The position numbers and the translations under genes are program-made. 62,491 nt of DNA from Sediminibacterium salmoneum NBRC 103935 (lineage in GTDB: Bacteria > Bacteroidota > Bacteroidia > Chitinophagales > Chitinophagaceae): positions 2,912,705-2,975,195 of the forward strand of contig NZ_KI866530.1 of NCBI RefSeq assembly GCF_000511175.1, written 5' to 3'. This document shows, piece after piece, positions 17,408 to 27,048 of this stretch (positions are counted from its first letter, which is position 1; every line of letters begins with the position of its first letter). Under the pieces are notes generated by a model, which was not told where the DNA came from, ran no database searches, and worked only from the letters and a program-made list of their open reading frames with translations.

Positions 17408-19090
17408 TTAACTCAGGTATTTTCCAACAATCGGCATTCTGCGACCCACTCCAAATGCTTTGGGCGAAATACGTATGATTGGACAAAACTGGTTACGTTT
17501 GTATTCATTGTTGTTGACCATTTTAATGGTACGGTCAACCAATGCTGCATCAAACCCCTGAGCTTTTATATTATCCGGACTTAGGCGTTTTTCAATGTAT
17601 TGATACAATAGCTTGTCTAATACCTGATAGTCCGGCAAACTGTCGCTGTCTTTTTGATTGGGTCTTAATTCTGCACTGGGTGCTTTGTAAATAATATTTG
17701 TCGGGATAATTTCTTTGTTGCGATTGATGAATTTAGCCAGTTCATACACTTGCAGTTTATAACAATCTCCCAATACTCCCAGACCTCCTGCCATATCTCC
17801 ATAGAGTGTTCCATATCCGGTGGCCAGTTCACTTTTGTTGGAAGTATTCAATAGTACGTATCCAAATTTATTAGCGATGGCCATCAACAGGTTTCCTCTG
17901 CTTCTGCTTTGAATATTTTCTTCTGCCAGTGAAAAGGGCAATCCATTAAACAGTGGCTCCAGTGTTTGCAAAAAAGATTGGTAAACCGAATCTATCCTGA
18001 TAATATCAAAAGGGTTGTTCAGATTTTTACTGAGTGCAACCGCATCGTTTACTGAATGATCAGTAGAGTAAGGAGAGGGCATTAAAATGGCTCTTACATT
18101 TTCAGCCCCTAGTGCATCACAGGCGATGGCAAGGGTTACAGCAGAATCAATCCCGCCGGATGAACCCAATATGGCTTTGGTAAAGCCCATTTTGCTGAAA
18201 TAATCCCGAATGCCTGATACCAGTGCATTGTAGACCTGTTCAATATTTAATTCGGGTTCCAGTTTGGCCGGATTCAATTCTTTTTCCGGTATTCTGCTGG
18301 CTGGTTCCAATATGGGACCGTTGATGCTTCCGTTATCATTTAACTCAACATAATCCAATGCTTCTTCAAACATGGGAAAAGCTTTCATAAGGTTGGCTTC
18401 TTTGTCAAAAACCAGCGAAGCGCCGTCGAAAACTATTTCTGTTTGACTTCCTACTGCATTGCAATAAAAAAGGGGAATCCTGTATTTCTGCACATTCGCT
18501 TTAATGACTGCTTTTCTGTCTTCGTCGTGTGTGTAGTCGAAAGGAGAGGCGCTTAGATTCAGCATGATATCCGGATTGAATTTCATTAATTCATCCATCG
18601 GACAAATTCTGTATAAGGGATTGTCTCCCAAATTCCAGATGTCTTCGCAAATCGTTACTGCCAGTTTTTTCCCTTTAAAGTGAATGATATTCCATTCGTA
18701 TGCAGGTTCAAAATATCGGTATTCGTCGAAGACGTCGTAAGTAGGTAAGAGGGTTTTGTGCACTACAGCTTTTACCTCTTTCTCATATAAAAAGTAGGCG
18801 GCATTAAACAAATCCTTCCCTCTCTGGTGATTATTTTTAACCGGACTTCCAATCAGCACCCCAATGGTATCTGCATATTCCTTGATGGTATTTATTGCTT
18901 CCGTACATTTTTCAATGAAATCTTCAAACTCAACAAAATCCCTGGCAGGGTATCCGCAAACGGTCATTTCGCTGAATAGAATCAAATCTCCACCTGCAGC
19001 TTTGGCTGCTTTAATTGCTTCGATTATTTTGGCCGTGTTGTATGCAAAGTTGCCAATATGATAATTTTGCTGGGCTATGAATATTTTCAT
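17408..19090 (-). CDS. nadE: Glutamine-dependent NAD+ synthetase
   Basis: NadE makes NAD+ from nicotinate adenine dinucleotide, ATP and ammonia taken from glutamine. The 560-residue chain has an N-terminal nitrilase-type glutaminase with the Glu-Lys-Cys triad: FSEMTVCGYPARDF, HKTLLPTYDVFDEYRYF and VTICEDIWN. The C-terminal synthetase domain (from about 290) has the PP-loop LGSSGGIDSAVTLAIACDA, and ends in FGVGRRMPIVGKYLS. With nadC in the same window it serves NAD biosynthesis, although the two genes are 10 kb apart. Confidence 0.95.
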   Translation of the reverse strand: MKIFIAQQNYHIGNFAYNTAKIIEAIKAAKAAGGDLILFSEMTVCGYPARDFVEFEDFIEKCTEAINTIKEYADTIGVLIGSPVKNNHQRGKDLFNAAYFLYEKEVKAVVHKTLLPTYDVFDEYRYFEPAYEWNIIHFKGKKLAVTICEDIWNLGDNPLYRICPMDELMKFNPDIMLNLSASPFDYTHDEDRKAVIKANVQKYRIPLFYCNAVGSQTEIVFDGASLVFDKEANLMKAFPMFEEALDYVELNDNGSINGPILEPASRIPEKELNPAKLEPELNIEQVYNALVSGIRDYFSKMGFTKAILGSSGGIDSAVTLAIACDALGAENVRAILMPSPYSTDHSVNDAVALSKNLNNPFDIIRIDSVYQSFLQTLEPLFNGLPFSLAEENIQSRSRGNLLMAIANKFGYVLLNTSNKSELATGYGTLYGDMAGGLGVLGDCYKLQVYELAKFINRNKEIIPTNIIYKAPSAELRPNQKDSDSLPDYQVLDKLLYQYIEKRLSPDNIKAQGFDAALVDRTIKMVNNNEYKRNQFCPIIRISPKAFGVGRRMPIVGKYLS

Positions 19091-19146
19091 GCTGCAAATT
19101 TCATCAATTTAACAATAGGATGGCAATCCTTTCCGTTAATTCGCAT

Positions 19147-20151
19147 ATGAAACAATTTTTCCTGATATCCGTACTAGCCCTTGGTTTAGTTTCCTGCAAC
19201 AACCGGGAAGCCTCTCCGGATGTATCTCATATAAAAGTGAAAGTGGATATTCAGCATTTTGAAGACGATTTTTTTTCTATTGATACCACGCAACTGGAAG
19301 CGGCTATTCAGGGCCTGAATCAAAAATATCCCGGATTTACTACCGACTTTCTGTCTAATATACTGGAACTCTTGCCGCAAAGAGAAACCACAGATCTGAA
19401 AAGTTTTTACAAAGCCTATTTACCCCTGTACAAATCGGGCACAGCCATTTTTAAAAAGCAATCTGAAGAATTTAATACAGTAAAAAATGGGTTGCAACTA
19501 GTGAAATATTATTTTCCTGAGTACCCTTTGCCCAAAAAAATCATCTCATTTGTGGGGCCTGTTAACAGCTTTGCTACCATTATAACAGAAGATGCTATTG
19601 CCATTGGATTACAATTGTTCATGGGTAAAGATCATCCTCTTTACACCAGCGAACAGGGACAAATGCTTTATCCTGCTTATGTTTCAAGAAGATTTGAACC
19701 GGCCTATATTCCGGTTAACGCCATGAATGCAATTGTAATGGACCTCTACCCTGGTCAGTATTTCGGAAAACCATTAATTGCACAAATGGTGGAATCAGGA
19801 AAGAGAATTTATCTGACAGATCATTTGCTTCCATCAACTGCCGACTCTTTAATTATTGGTTATCAGCAAAAACAACTGGATGCCTGTTATGCCAATGAAA
19901 AAAATATCTGGGCTTTCTTTGTTCAGAATGATATGCTATACAAAACCGATCCGCAACTGATTCGGGAATATGTAACTGACGGACCATTTACCAATGCACT
20001 GGGAAAAGACTCCCCCGGTAATATCGGGCAATTTGTTGGCTGGCAAATTGTAAAAAAATGGGCGGCTAAAAATAAAGGGATTAGCATGGACTCCCTCATG
20101 AAGAAAGATCCCGTTCAATTATTTGAAGAATCCAGGTACAAGCCTGGTTAA
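19147..20151 (+). CDS. gldB: GldB-like gliding motility lipoprotein
   Basis: A 334-residue lipoprotein: signal peptide MKQFFLISVLALGLVSCNN with the lipobox LVSC, so Cys at about residue 17 is lipidated. The rest matches the GldB family of Bacteroidota (HFEDDFFSID, LNQKYPGFTTDFLSNIL, YPGQYFGKPLIAQMVESGK). GldB is required for gliding in Flavobacterium johnsoniae, but orthologues occur in non-gliding Bacteroidota, so motility itself is not proven. The start at 19147 is chosen for the signal peptide. It is divergent from nadE. Confidence 0.85.
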   Translation: MKQFFLISVLALGLVSCNNREASPDVSHIKVKVDIQHFEDDFFSIDTTQLEAAIQGLNQKYPGFTTDFLSNILELLPQRETTDLKSFYKAYLPLYKSGTAIFKKQSEEFNTVKNGLQLVKYYFPEYPLPKKIISFVGPVNSFATIITEDAIAIGLQLFMGKDHPLYTSEQGQMLYPAYVSRRFEPAYIPVNAMNAIVMDLYPGQYFGKPLIAQMVESGKRIYLTDHLLPSTADSLIIGYQQKQLDACYANEKNIWAFFVQNDMLYKTDPQLIREYVTDGPFTNALGKDSPGNIGQFVGWQIVKKWAAKNKGISMDSLMKKDPVQLFEESRYKPG

Positions 20152-20167
20152 CCTTGTAACAGGTTAA
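20148..20167. terminator. Short inverted repeat across the gldB and apaG stop codons
   Basis: TTAACCT (20148-20154) and AGGTTAA (20161-20167) form a 7-bp stem with a 6-base loop; both arms include the stop codons of the converging genes. There is no strong T run, so it is a weak bidirectional terminator at best. Confidence 0.35.
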
Positions 20168-20550
20168 TTCATTTTAGAGGGTGCTATTAAATCGAAAGCC
20201 GGAATGGGTACTTTAAATGTTTCCTGCGAATATTGATTGATGAGGGTATAAGTTCCCTGCATTTTCCCCATTTCTGTTTTTAAATTACAGCCGCTTACAT
20301 AAGTGTACTGCTCTCCCGGAGCCAGTATCGGTTGTACTCCCACAACACCTTCTCCTTCTACTTCCCTGTGTTCTGCATTGCTATCGAAAATAAACCAGTG
20401 TCTTCTGAGTAATTGTACCGAAAATTTATTGTGGTTCTCTATGGTTATTCGGTAGGCAAACATGAATTCTCCTTTCAGTGGATTGCTGTAATCGGACTGA
20501 TAGAAAACTTCTACTGTGATTTCAATTCCCGCTGAAATTTTAGAAACCAT
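20164..20550 (-). CDS. apaG: ApaG domain protein
   Basis: A 128-residue single-domain protein of the ApaG family (fibronectin-III-like fold). Typical blocks are the FAYRITIENHNKFSVQLLRRHW strand pair region, EVEGEGVVGVQPILAPGE and YVSGCNLKTEMGKMQGTY. ApaG is linked to diadenosine tetraphosphate metabolism and to cobalt/magnesium resistance phenotypes in enterics; the biochemical role is unsettled. It converges on gldB with a 12-base gap. Confidence 0.93.
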   Translation of the reverse strand: MVSKISAGIEITVEVFYQSDYSNPLKGEFMFAYRITIENHNKFSVQLLRRHWFIFDSNAEHREVEGEGVVGVQPILAPGEQYTYVSGCNLKTEMGKMQGTYTLINQYSQETFKVPIPAFDLIAPSKMN

Positions 20551-20655
20551 AGATATTGTTATTGATCATTGTAAATGTAGGTAAATTAACATTCTATATG
20601 GTCAATTTTAAGAAATTAACCTGTGAATAAATGCTTAAAATCATTGATTCGGCTG

Positions 20656-20663
20656 TACTTTTG
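20656..20663 (+). promoter_or_regulatory. Predicted -7 element of icd (TACTTTTG)
   Basis: TACTTTTG in the 133-base gap before icd fits TAnnTTTG and lies 20 bases before the ATG at 20684. The same TACTTTTGCA string precedes prfA and rsmA in this window. Confidence 0.5.
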
Positions 20664-20683
20664 CACCACAAAAATCAACGATT

Positions 20684-22138
20684 ATGACTAAAATTGCCGT
20701 AGCTAAAGGAGATGGAATTGGTCCTGAGATTATGGACGCCGTTTTGTCCATATTTAATGCTGCTAAAGTTCCTCTTGAATACGAAGTGGTAGAAATGGGA
20801 AAATGGGTATTCGACAAAGGATATAGCAACGGAATGACGCCGGAAGCGCAGCAAACCATTGAATCGTTGGGGATTTTATTTAAAGGTCCTATGGAAACAC
20901 CCAAGGGCAAGGGAGTGAAAAGTGTAAATGTAACTGCCCGTAAAACCTGGAATACCTACGCCAATAAAAGAACTTTCCAAACCCTGCATGGTGTTGATAC
21001 CGTTTTTAGTAAAGCAGGAGTGCCTATTGATATTACCATTGTTAGAGAGAATATAGAAGATACCTACGGCGGAATTGAGCATATGCTTACCAACGACGTA
21101 GCATTGAGTAGAAGATTTATTACCCGTCCGGGAAGTGCTCAGGTTATCCGCTATGCTTTTGAAATGGCTAAAAAGAAAGGCTGCAGAAGAATTACCTGCG
21201 GACACAAGGCCAATATTATGAAGTTGACGGACGGCTTGTTCCTTGAAGTGTTTTATGAAATTGCCAAGGAATATCCGGAATTAAAAGCGGATGATGTAAT
21301 TGTAGATGATTTGTGTATGAAGCTGGTTAGCCGCCCCGATTTATTTGACGTGGTGGTACTAACCAATTTACAGGGGGATATTGTAAGTGATCTTTGTGCC
21401 GGTTTGGTGGGTGGATTAGGATTTGCGCCTTCTGCCAATATCGGAGATCATATTTCTATTTTTGAAGCGGTTCATGGAACTGCTCCGGATATAGCTGGTA
21501 AGAATATTGCCAATCCAACCGCTCTGTTGTTAAGTGGATTTGGTATGTTACGTCACCTAGGATTAATGCAGTCAGCTGCAATGATTGAAAATGCACTACT
21601 GTATACCCTGGAGTCTGGTCAACATACTGGCGACTTCGGAGATAAGAATACACCGGCTTTAAATACAACTGAATTTGCCAATGCCATCATTGCCAATTTT
21701 GGTAAACAACCCGCGCATAACCCTAAGCCAATGCTTCAGGATGCAGCGATTACTCCAACTGTATTTAAGCTGGAGCACAACCCCATGTTGGAATCCAATG
21801 AGGAAATGAATGAATTTATTGTTGGGGTAGATATGTTTATTGAGAGCAATGAACAGCCTACTGTTGTGGCAGACAAGTGTTTGCAACATACACTGGATCT
21901 GTTTAAGCTGGTAACCATCAGTAACCGCGGTACGCAGGTATGGCCTAAAGGTTCTGTTTTCACCAATCTGGTAAATCAATACCGTTGTCGTTTTGAGAGT
22001 GTGGGAGACCAGCCACTGACCCAGATTGATATCATTGAATTATATAAGCGCCTTACGGCTGATTTTAAAGTATGCTCAACAGAAATTTTAAATATGTGGG
22101 GCGATAAAAAAGCCTACAGTCTGGCACAGGGGCAGTAA
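20684..22138 (+). CDS. icd: NADP-dependent isocitrate dehydrogenase
   Basis: The enzyme converts isocitrate to 2-oxoglutarate and CO2 in the TCA cycle. The 484-residue chain begins KIAVAKGDGIGPEIM, has the substrate-loop region GVKSVNVTARK and the R/Y-bearing VRENIEDTYGGIEH, and carries the metal-site aspartates in NLQGDIVSDLCAGLVGG. The cofactor region EAVHGTAPDIAGKNIANPTA follows. It has a C-terminal extension of about 140 residues, like the Thermus-type enzymes (about 496 residues). Cofactor NADP is inferred from that subgroup. aceF follows 52 bases downstream. Confidence 0.92.
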   Translation: MTKIAVAKGDGIGPEIMDAVLSIFNAAKVPLEYEVVEMGKWVFDKGYSNGMTPEAQQTIESLGILFKGPMETPKGKGVKSVNVTARKTWNTYANKRTFQTLHGVDTVFSKAGVPIDITIVRENIEDTYGGIEHMLTNDVALSRRFITRPGSAQVIRYAFEMAKKKGCRRITCGHKANIMKLTDGLFLEVFYEIAKEYPELKADDVIVDDLCMKLVSRPDLFDVVVLTNLQGDIVSDLCAGLVGGLGFAPSANIGDHISIFEAVHGTAPDIAGKNIANPTALLLSGFGMLRHLGLMQSAAMIENALLYTLESGQHTGDFGDKNTPALNTTEFANAIIANFGKQPAHNPKPMLQDAAITPTVFKLEHNPMLESNEEMNEFIVGVDMFIESNEQPTVVADKCLQHTLDLFKLVTISNRGTQVWPKGSVFTNLVNQYRCRFESVGDQPLTQIDIIELYKRLTADFKVCSTEILNMWGDKKAYSLAQGQ

Positions 22139-22190
22139 TTGAGTTGATTTTTAACGTAATTTCACGGCTCATTTAAAGCAGATACGAACA

Positions 22191-23858
22191 ATGGCTGAAG
22201 TGATATTAATGCCCCGATTGAGTGATACCATGACAGAAGGGGTAATTGCCGCATGGCATAAAAACGTTGGAGACACAGTTAAAAAAGGTGATCTTCTTGC
22301 AGAAATTGAGACAGATAAGGCAACCATGGAGCTGGAAAGCTACCAGGATGGCGTGTTATTGCATATAGGTACTCCTAATGGCGGAAAGCTACAGGTAAAC
22401 GATTTGCTGGCCATTTTTGGCAAGCCAGGGGAAGATATCAGTGATTTATTAAAGATTCACGGTGGAAACTCTGCTGCTCCGGCACCTGCTGCCACTGTTG
22501 AGACGGCTGCACCTGCTACAGCTTCCATCCCCGAGCCAACTTCTAGCGCAACTTCAGGAATTGATGTTTCTGCAATGGAAGAAGTGGTTTTAATGCCTCG
22601 CTTAAGTGATACCATGACGGAAGGGGTAATTGCTTCCTGGCAAAAAAATGTAGGAGATGTAGTAAAGAAGGGAGAAGTACTAGCAGACATTGAGACCGAC
22701 AAAGCCACTATGGAACTGGAGAGCTACAAGGATGGTATTTTATTGTACCAGGGAGCTCAGCCGGGCGAAAAAATTTTAGTAAACGATTTACTTTGTATTA
22801 TAGGTAAGGAGGGATTGGATGTTGCGGCTATTGTAGCTGCCGTAAAAGCGGGATCAGGTTCTGCTGCTTCCGTTCCAGCACCAGCTGCTGCTCCGGCTCT
22901 GGCTGCCACAAGTACAGTCGCTGCACCATCGGCAGCTACTTCCGCTTCGGTGTCCGAGCCTGAAGTGGTGAATACAGGAAGAATTTTTGCTTCTCCATTG
23001 GCCAAAAGAATTGCTGCAGAAAAAGGCATAGACCTTAAATATGTAAAAGGTTCAGGAGACAATGGCAGAATTACTAAAATAGATATTGATCAGTATACGC
23101 CTGCTACGGCTGTTGCTGCATCTGCACCTGCTGCAAAATCTGCTTCACCTGTTGTAAGCAACGCTGCAGTTGGACAGGTTAGCTATACTGATGTGCCTGT
23201 TTCACAAATGCGTAAGGTAATTGCCAAGCGTTTGAGCGAAAGCTTATTTACTGCACCGCATTTTTATTTAACCATGCAAATTGACATGGATGCAGCCATT
23301 GCGGCCAGAACCAAGATTAATGAAGTGGCTTCTGTAAAAGTGAGCTTTAATGATCTGGTGGTGAAAGCCACTGCCATGGCGCTGAAAAAGCATCCTAAAA
23401 TTAATAGTAGCTGGATGGGTGATTTTATCCGTTACAATGATCATATTAATATTGGTGTTGCGGTAGCAGTAGACGAGGGATTATTGGTGCCTGTTGTAAG
23501 GTTTGCAGACAGCAAGTCTCTATCTCAGATTGGTGCAGAAGTTAAAGACTTTGCTCAAAGAGCCAAGGATAAAAAATTACAGCCATCCGACTGGGAGGGC
23601 AGCACCTTCACCATTTCTAATCTGGGTATGTTTGGTATAGATCAGTTTACGGCCATCATAAATCCTCCGGATGCCTGTATTTTGGCTGTGGGTGGTATTT
23701 CTCAGGAACCTGTTGTGAAGAACGGTCAGGTTGTTCCCGGAAATATCATGAAGCTTACTTTAAGCTGCGACCACCGAGTAGTAGACGGAGCAACAGGAGC
23801 TGCTTTCTTACAAACCTTGAAGCAGTTGCTGGAAGAACCTGTAAGAATGTTGGTATAA
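22191..23858 (+). CDS. aceF: Pyruvate dehydrogenase E2, dihydrolipoyllysine acetyltransferase
   Basis: E2 carries acetyl groups on lipoyl arms and transfers them to CoA. The 555-residue protein has two lipoyl domains, each with ETDKATMELES; the lipoylated Lys are at about residues 43 and 171. An Ala/Pro-rich linker, the E1/E3-binding domain (ASPLAKRIAAEKGIDL, about 264-300), a second linker and the catalytic domain follow, ending with the active-site SCDHRVVDGATGAAF. The near-identical lipoyl repeats reflect internal duplication. No E1 or E3 gene is adjacent, so the complex is encoded at several loci. A terminator follows. Confidence 0.95.
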   Translation: MAEVILMPRLSDTMTEGVIAAWHKNVGDTVKKGDLLAEIETDKATMELESYQDGVLLHIGTPNGGKLQVNDLLAIFGKPGEDISDLLKIHGGNSAAPAPAATVETAAPATASIPEPTSSATSGIDVSAMEEVVLMPRLSDTMTEGVIASWQKNVGDVVKKGEVLADIETDKATMELESYKDGILLYQGAQPGEKILVNDLLCIIGKEGLDVAAIVAAVKAGSGSAASVPAPAAAPALAATSTVAAPSAATSASVSEPEVVNTGRIFASPLAKRIAAEKGIDLKYVKGSGDNGRITKIDIDQYTPATAVAASAPAAKSASPVVSNAAVGQVSYTDVPVSQMRKVIAKRLSESLFTAPHFYLTMQIDMDAAIAARTKINEVASVKVSFNDLVVKATAMALKKHPKINSSWMGDFIRYNDHINIGVAVAVDEGLLVPVVRFADSKSLSQIGAEVKDFAQRAKDKKLQPSDWEGSTFTISNLGMFGIDQFTAIINPPDACILAVGGISQEPVVKNGQVVPGNIMKLTLSCDHRVVDGATGAAFLQTLKQLLEEPVRMLV

Positions 23859-23896
23859 TCAATACTATCTAAGGCGTTTAGCTTTTGAAATAAATG

Positions 23897-23930
23897 AAAG
23901 AGGCTGTCTCATATGAGGCAGCCTCTTTTA
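23897..23930 (+). terminator. Intrinsic terminator after aceF
   Basis: AAAGAGGCTGTCTCAT (23897-23912) pairs with ATGAGGCAGCCTCTTT (23913-23928) with a single mismatch, followed by TTA. Near-palindromic and A/T-flanked, it can also serve the converging metalloprotease gene that ends at 23997. Confidence 0.75.
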
Positions 23931-23996
23931 TTAGAAATGTTTCGTCTTGCAGAAGCGTTGTTATTATATACTGCAATCTGCAAAACAATTTATTAC

Positions 23997-26402
23997 TCAA
24001 TCCCACTCGCATCCTATGGGTGCTCCCGGAGGAATTTCCCTGTGCTGTGGTAGTGCAATCTCTTTGGGATTATTGATTCTCTCAATGGCATAACTAAAAT
24101 GTGCTTTGTCATTAGGGCTATTCAATTGAGCAGCTGCATACTTTTTTAATGCGTCCAGTCTGTTAAAACAAATGGCCTGTACTGCATAGTTGGCCTGTTC
24201 GTTTTTGCTTAATGCAAGCAACCAGGTTAGTACCATTTGCTGGGTTTGTTTTTGCACTTCTCTGGCCAAACCTTTTTCTGGTGTAGCTTTCCAGGTTGCA
24301 TTGATAATGGCATCCAATACATCATCCCAGCCAGGCGTTCCGTTCATGGCTTTTAGTTGAACCAATCTGTTGGCTCGTTCCGCATTAAAAAGGAAAGACA
24401 ATTGAAAATGGGCAAGTGCTTCTGCAGCAGCCAATGGGTCGAAGCTCATGCCCGTTCTTTTCGGGAAGGTTTCACCAACGCCATAATACATAGGAGGGCG
24501 GGGTGGTATCATTTGAACAATCTTATTGGGAATAGTTAATACTTCCGGAGATAAGCTTTTTAAAACTGCTTGCAAAGCCTTTTGTTGAGTTGCAGCAGGA
24601 ATTACAGTAGGTTGCACCTGCTTGTCTCCTCTTACATTATAGCTGTAATTAATTCCACCAATTAATTTACTTACCGCTTCGGACTGATAGCGGTGGTAAT
24701 TGTATACAGGAACCAATACATCTTCCAGTAAACTCATGGGTTCATTGGGACGAATGGCGTTCTCCCCGAATTTTTCTAATGCTTTTTTTCTTACTGCAAG
24801 TACATTATCCAATTCTGCTACAGGGTCAGTGCTGTTATCCCATAAATGCGCATCCGGGTGAAATCCCCCCACTGCCCTTGCATCTGCATCGGCAATAAAC
24901 AATAAACCTTTGCGCTGATTCTCCTCTAATAATGCATTGAGTGCGTTTTTCTCATCAATACCTTCCGCAAAATGCGAGTAGCCATATTGGATAGCCCTTT
25001 TATCCCATTCTCCAATTTCATTGGTATAAACATTGCTGAAGTCAATTTCACCTTTATTGTTTAATACAACTGCGGGATGCGGATAGTCCATAACTGAAGC
25101 TCTGTTGTTAACACTGGAAGCATAATTGTGTTGCAATCCCAATGTATGTCCTATTTCATGTGCCGATAATTGTCTTAGTCGCTGTAATGCAGCCTGGCGC
25201 ATGGTTTCCGGTACTTTTTTGCCGGTTTCGTATGGTGAAAGTAATCCGGCAAAGATTAAATAGTCCTGTCTTACTCTTAATGACCCCAGGGTTACCTGTC
25301 CTTTGATTATTTCCCCTGTGCGTGGATCTGTTACGGATGCTCCATAACTCCATCCTCTGGTTGAACGATGTACCCAATTAATCATATTATATCTGATGTC
25401 CATCGGGTCTGCAGAGTCTGGAAGTATTTTTACTATGAACGCGTTTTTATATCCTGCTGCTTCAAATGCCTGATTCCACCATTTTGCTCCGTCCAGCAAA
25501 GCAGATCTAATGGGTTCCGGCGTGCCATTGTCTAGATAATAGACAATGGGGTTAACGGGTTCACTGATACTTGCCTTAGGATCTTTTTTAAATAAGCGAT
25601 GCCTGGATATAACCATTTGCTGGATGGGTTCTGTAAAATCACTGCTATAGTCAAAATAGGTCTTTCCAAAATATCCGCTTCTGATATCATATTTTCTGGG
25701 CTTGTACTGATTGTCGGGTAGTTGAACAAAAGAATGATGCATCCTTACCGTAATGGCTTCAGTAGAGGGACTGACTGATCTCACCAGTCTTCCGGCATCT
25801 GATCCACCCACAAAACTAATTATTGCTTCAAATTCAGAATTTAGCGGGAAATTCCTCGTGTTATTGATATACACAGCAGAACGGGCTTCGTTAAAAGTAT
25901 AGCTCCCCTGACGCATGCTTCTGATTTTATCTGCTACACCATGGGCATCTCTTAACAGGAATGCACTCATATCTATCAGGTAATTCCCATTTTCCTCAGC
26001 CTCAATGGTAAAGGATGCCAGTGTGGACGAGGCAAAGGATTCAGCAACTGCTTTTTGTTCCTTGATATCTGCTGAACTTGCCCGGTAATTATAGTTGGGC
26101 TGAATCAGCAATAATTTTTTTCCGACTTTGTGAAAATAAACAATACGTGTGTCGCCCAGTTGTCCTCTGTCGAGGCCTATATCATTAGATCCCAGTCCGG
26201 CAGGTAAACTATTTACATACAAAAATTCAGAATTGATTTTATTTACCAGCAACCAGATTTTGCCATTTGCTGCATCGTACCAAAAGGGAAAAAAGCCATC
26301 CATCTTTTTCATGGACTTTGTTTTTTCTGTAATTGGTGAAACTACTTGTGCCTGTAGTGCAATTGCCAACAAACAGGTTAGCATAGTTAGCCATCTTTTC
26401 AT
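23997..26402 (-). CDS. Secreted zinc metalloprotease (DUF5117/DUF5118 type)
   Basis: An 801-residue exported protein with signal peptide MKRWLTMLTCLLAIALQAQ. Residues about 25-270 match the DUF5118/DUF5117 region found in Bacteroidota (IWLLVNKINSEFLYVNSL, GLDRGQLGDTRIVYF). The zinc site is LSAHEIGHTLGLQHNYASS at about residue 420, an HExGHxxGLxHN metzincin-like motif. The C-terminal part is DUF4953-like and helical. Family members are predicted zinc-dependent proteases of the cell envelope with unknown substrate. The gene stands alone; its end faces the aceF terminator. Confidence 0.9.
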   Translation of the reverse strand: MKRWLTMLTCLLAIALQAQVVSPITEKTKSMKKMDGFFPFWYDAANGKIWLLVNKINSEFLYVNSLPAGLGSNDIGLDRGQLGDTRIVYFHKVGKKLLLIQPNYNYRASSADIKEQKAVAESFASSTLASFTIEAEENGNYLIDMSAFLLRDAHGVADKIRSMRQGSYTFNEARSAVYINNTRNFPLNSEFEAIISFVGGSDAGRLVRSVSPSTEAITVRMHHSFVQLPDNQYKPRKYDIRSGYFGKTYFDYSSDFTEPIQQMVISRHRLFKKDPKASISEPVNPIVYYLDNGTPEPIRSALLDGAKWWNQAFEAAGYKNAFIVKILPDSADPMDIRYNMINWVHRSTRGWSYGASVTDPRTGEIIKGQVTLGSLRVRQDYLIFAGLLSPYETGKKVPETMRQAALQRLRQLSAHEIGHTLGLQHNYASSVNNRASVMDYPHPAVVLNNKGEIDFSNVYTNEIGEWDKRAIQYGYSHFAEGIDEKNALNALLEENQRKGLLFIADADARAVGGFHPDAHLWDNSTDPVAELDNVLAVRKKALEKFGENAIRPNEPMSLLEDVLVPVYNYHRYQSEAVSKLIGGINYSYNVRGDKQVQPTVIPAATQQKALQAVLKSLSPEVLTIPNKIVQMIPPRPPMYYGVGETFPKRTGMSFDPLAAAEALAHFQLSFLFNAERANRLVQLKAMNGTPGWDDVLDAIINATWKATPEKGLAREVQKQTQQMVLTWLLALSKNEQANYAVQAICFNRLDALKKYAAAQLNSPNDKAHFSYAIERINNPKEIALPQHREIPPGAPIGCEWD

Positions 26403-26430
26403 TTTTTTCTATTTAGTATTTGAACAGAGT

Positions 26431-26470
26431 AAAATAAAAGACCCTGCTCTTATTGAATAAAAACAGGGTC
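26431..26470 (-). terminator. Intrinsic terminator of the H1-like gene
   Basis: On the minus strand GACCCTG (26470-26464) pairs with CAGGGTC (26446-26440), followed by TTTTATTTT. It lies 24 bases after the stop of the Lys/Ala-rich gene and before the metalloprotease start. Confidence 0.65.
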
Positions 26471-26493
26471 GGATATATTGGTTCAGCTAAAAA

Positions 26494-27022
26494 TTAACCG
26501 TTGTTTTCTGTGCCTGATGTTTCAGGAGTAAACAGCGTGGGTGCCTCAGTAGCTACTGGTGCCGGAGCTGGTGCAGCTGGTGTTGCTACTGCAACTGGCG
26601 CAGGAGCGCTTACTTTTTTGGCTGGCTTCTTGGCGACTGGCTTTTTAGCAGGTGCTGCTTTTTTTGGAGCGGCTTTCTTAACTGCTTTTTTAGGGGCTAC
26701 TTTTTTGGCGGCTTTTTTTGGAGCAGCTTTTTTTGGAGCAGCTTTTTTTGCAGCCTTTTTTGGAGCGGCTTTCTTAACTGCTTTTTTAGGGGCTACTTTT
26801 TTGGCGGCTTTTTTTAGGAGCAGCTTTTTTTGCAGCCTTTTTAGGAGCGGCTTTCTTAGCTGCTTTTTTAGGTGCTACTTTCTTTACAGCTTTTTTTGGA
26901 GCAGCTTTTTTTGCAGCCTTTTTAGGAGCGGCTTTCTTAGCTGCTTTTTTAGGGGCTACTTTTTTGGCGGCTTTTTTAGGAGCTGCTTTTTTAGCAGCTT
27001 TCTTTTTACTTGCTTTTGCCAT
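26494..27022 (-). CDS. Histone H1-like Lys/Ala/Pro-rich protein, frameshifted in a homopolymer
   Basis: From MAKASKKKAAKKAAPKKAAK the protein is a tandem array of AAKKAAPKK-type units, like the C-terminal tails of histone H1 and bacterial HU/Hc1-like nucleoid proteins. As given, the frame ends after 78 residues at 26786. The T7 run 26809-26815 (minus-strand CCT + A7) has one base more than the six As of the other CCT units; removing it continues the repeats and leads into a PAPAPVATEAPTLF-type acidic tail ending at 26494, 175 residues in total. Such proteins compact DNA non-specifically. Length variation or slippage in the repeats is possible. Confidence 0.75.
26640..27012 (-). repeat. Degenerate tandem repeats encoding AAKKAAPKK units
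   Basis: Roughly 24- to 39-base degenerate units built of GCT/GCC, AAA-AAA and CCT/CCA codons are repeated through the H1-like gene, with many runs of six or seven A/T. Recombination, slippage and sequencing errors are all expected here. Confidence 0.75.
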
Positions 27023-27048
27023 GATGGTATTAGTTTGAATGAAAAGTT

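Noticed and set aside
26640..27012. Regular repeats that could suggest a CRISPR array
   Set aside because: Units are degenerate, contiguous and in frame with a Lys/Ala-rich protein; there are no spacers and no cas genes.
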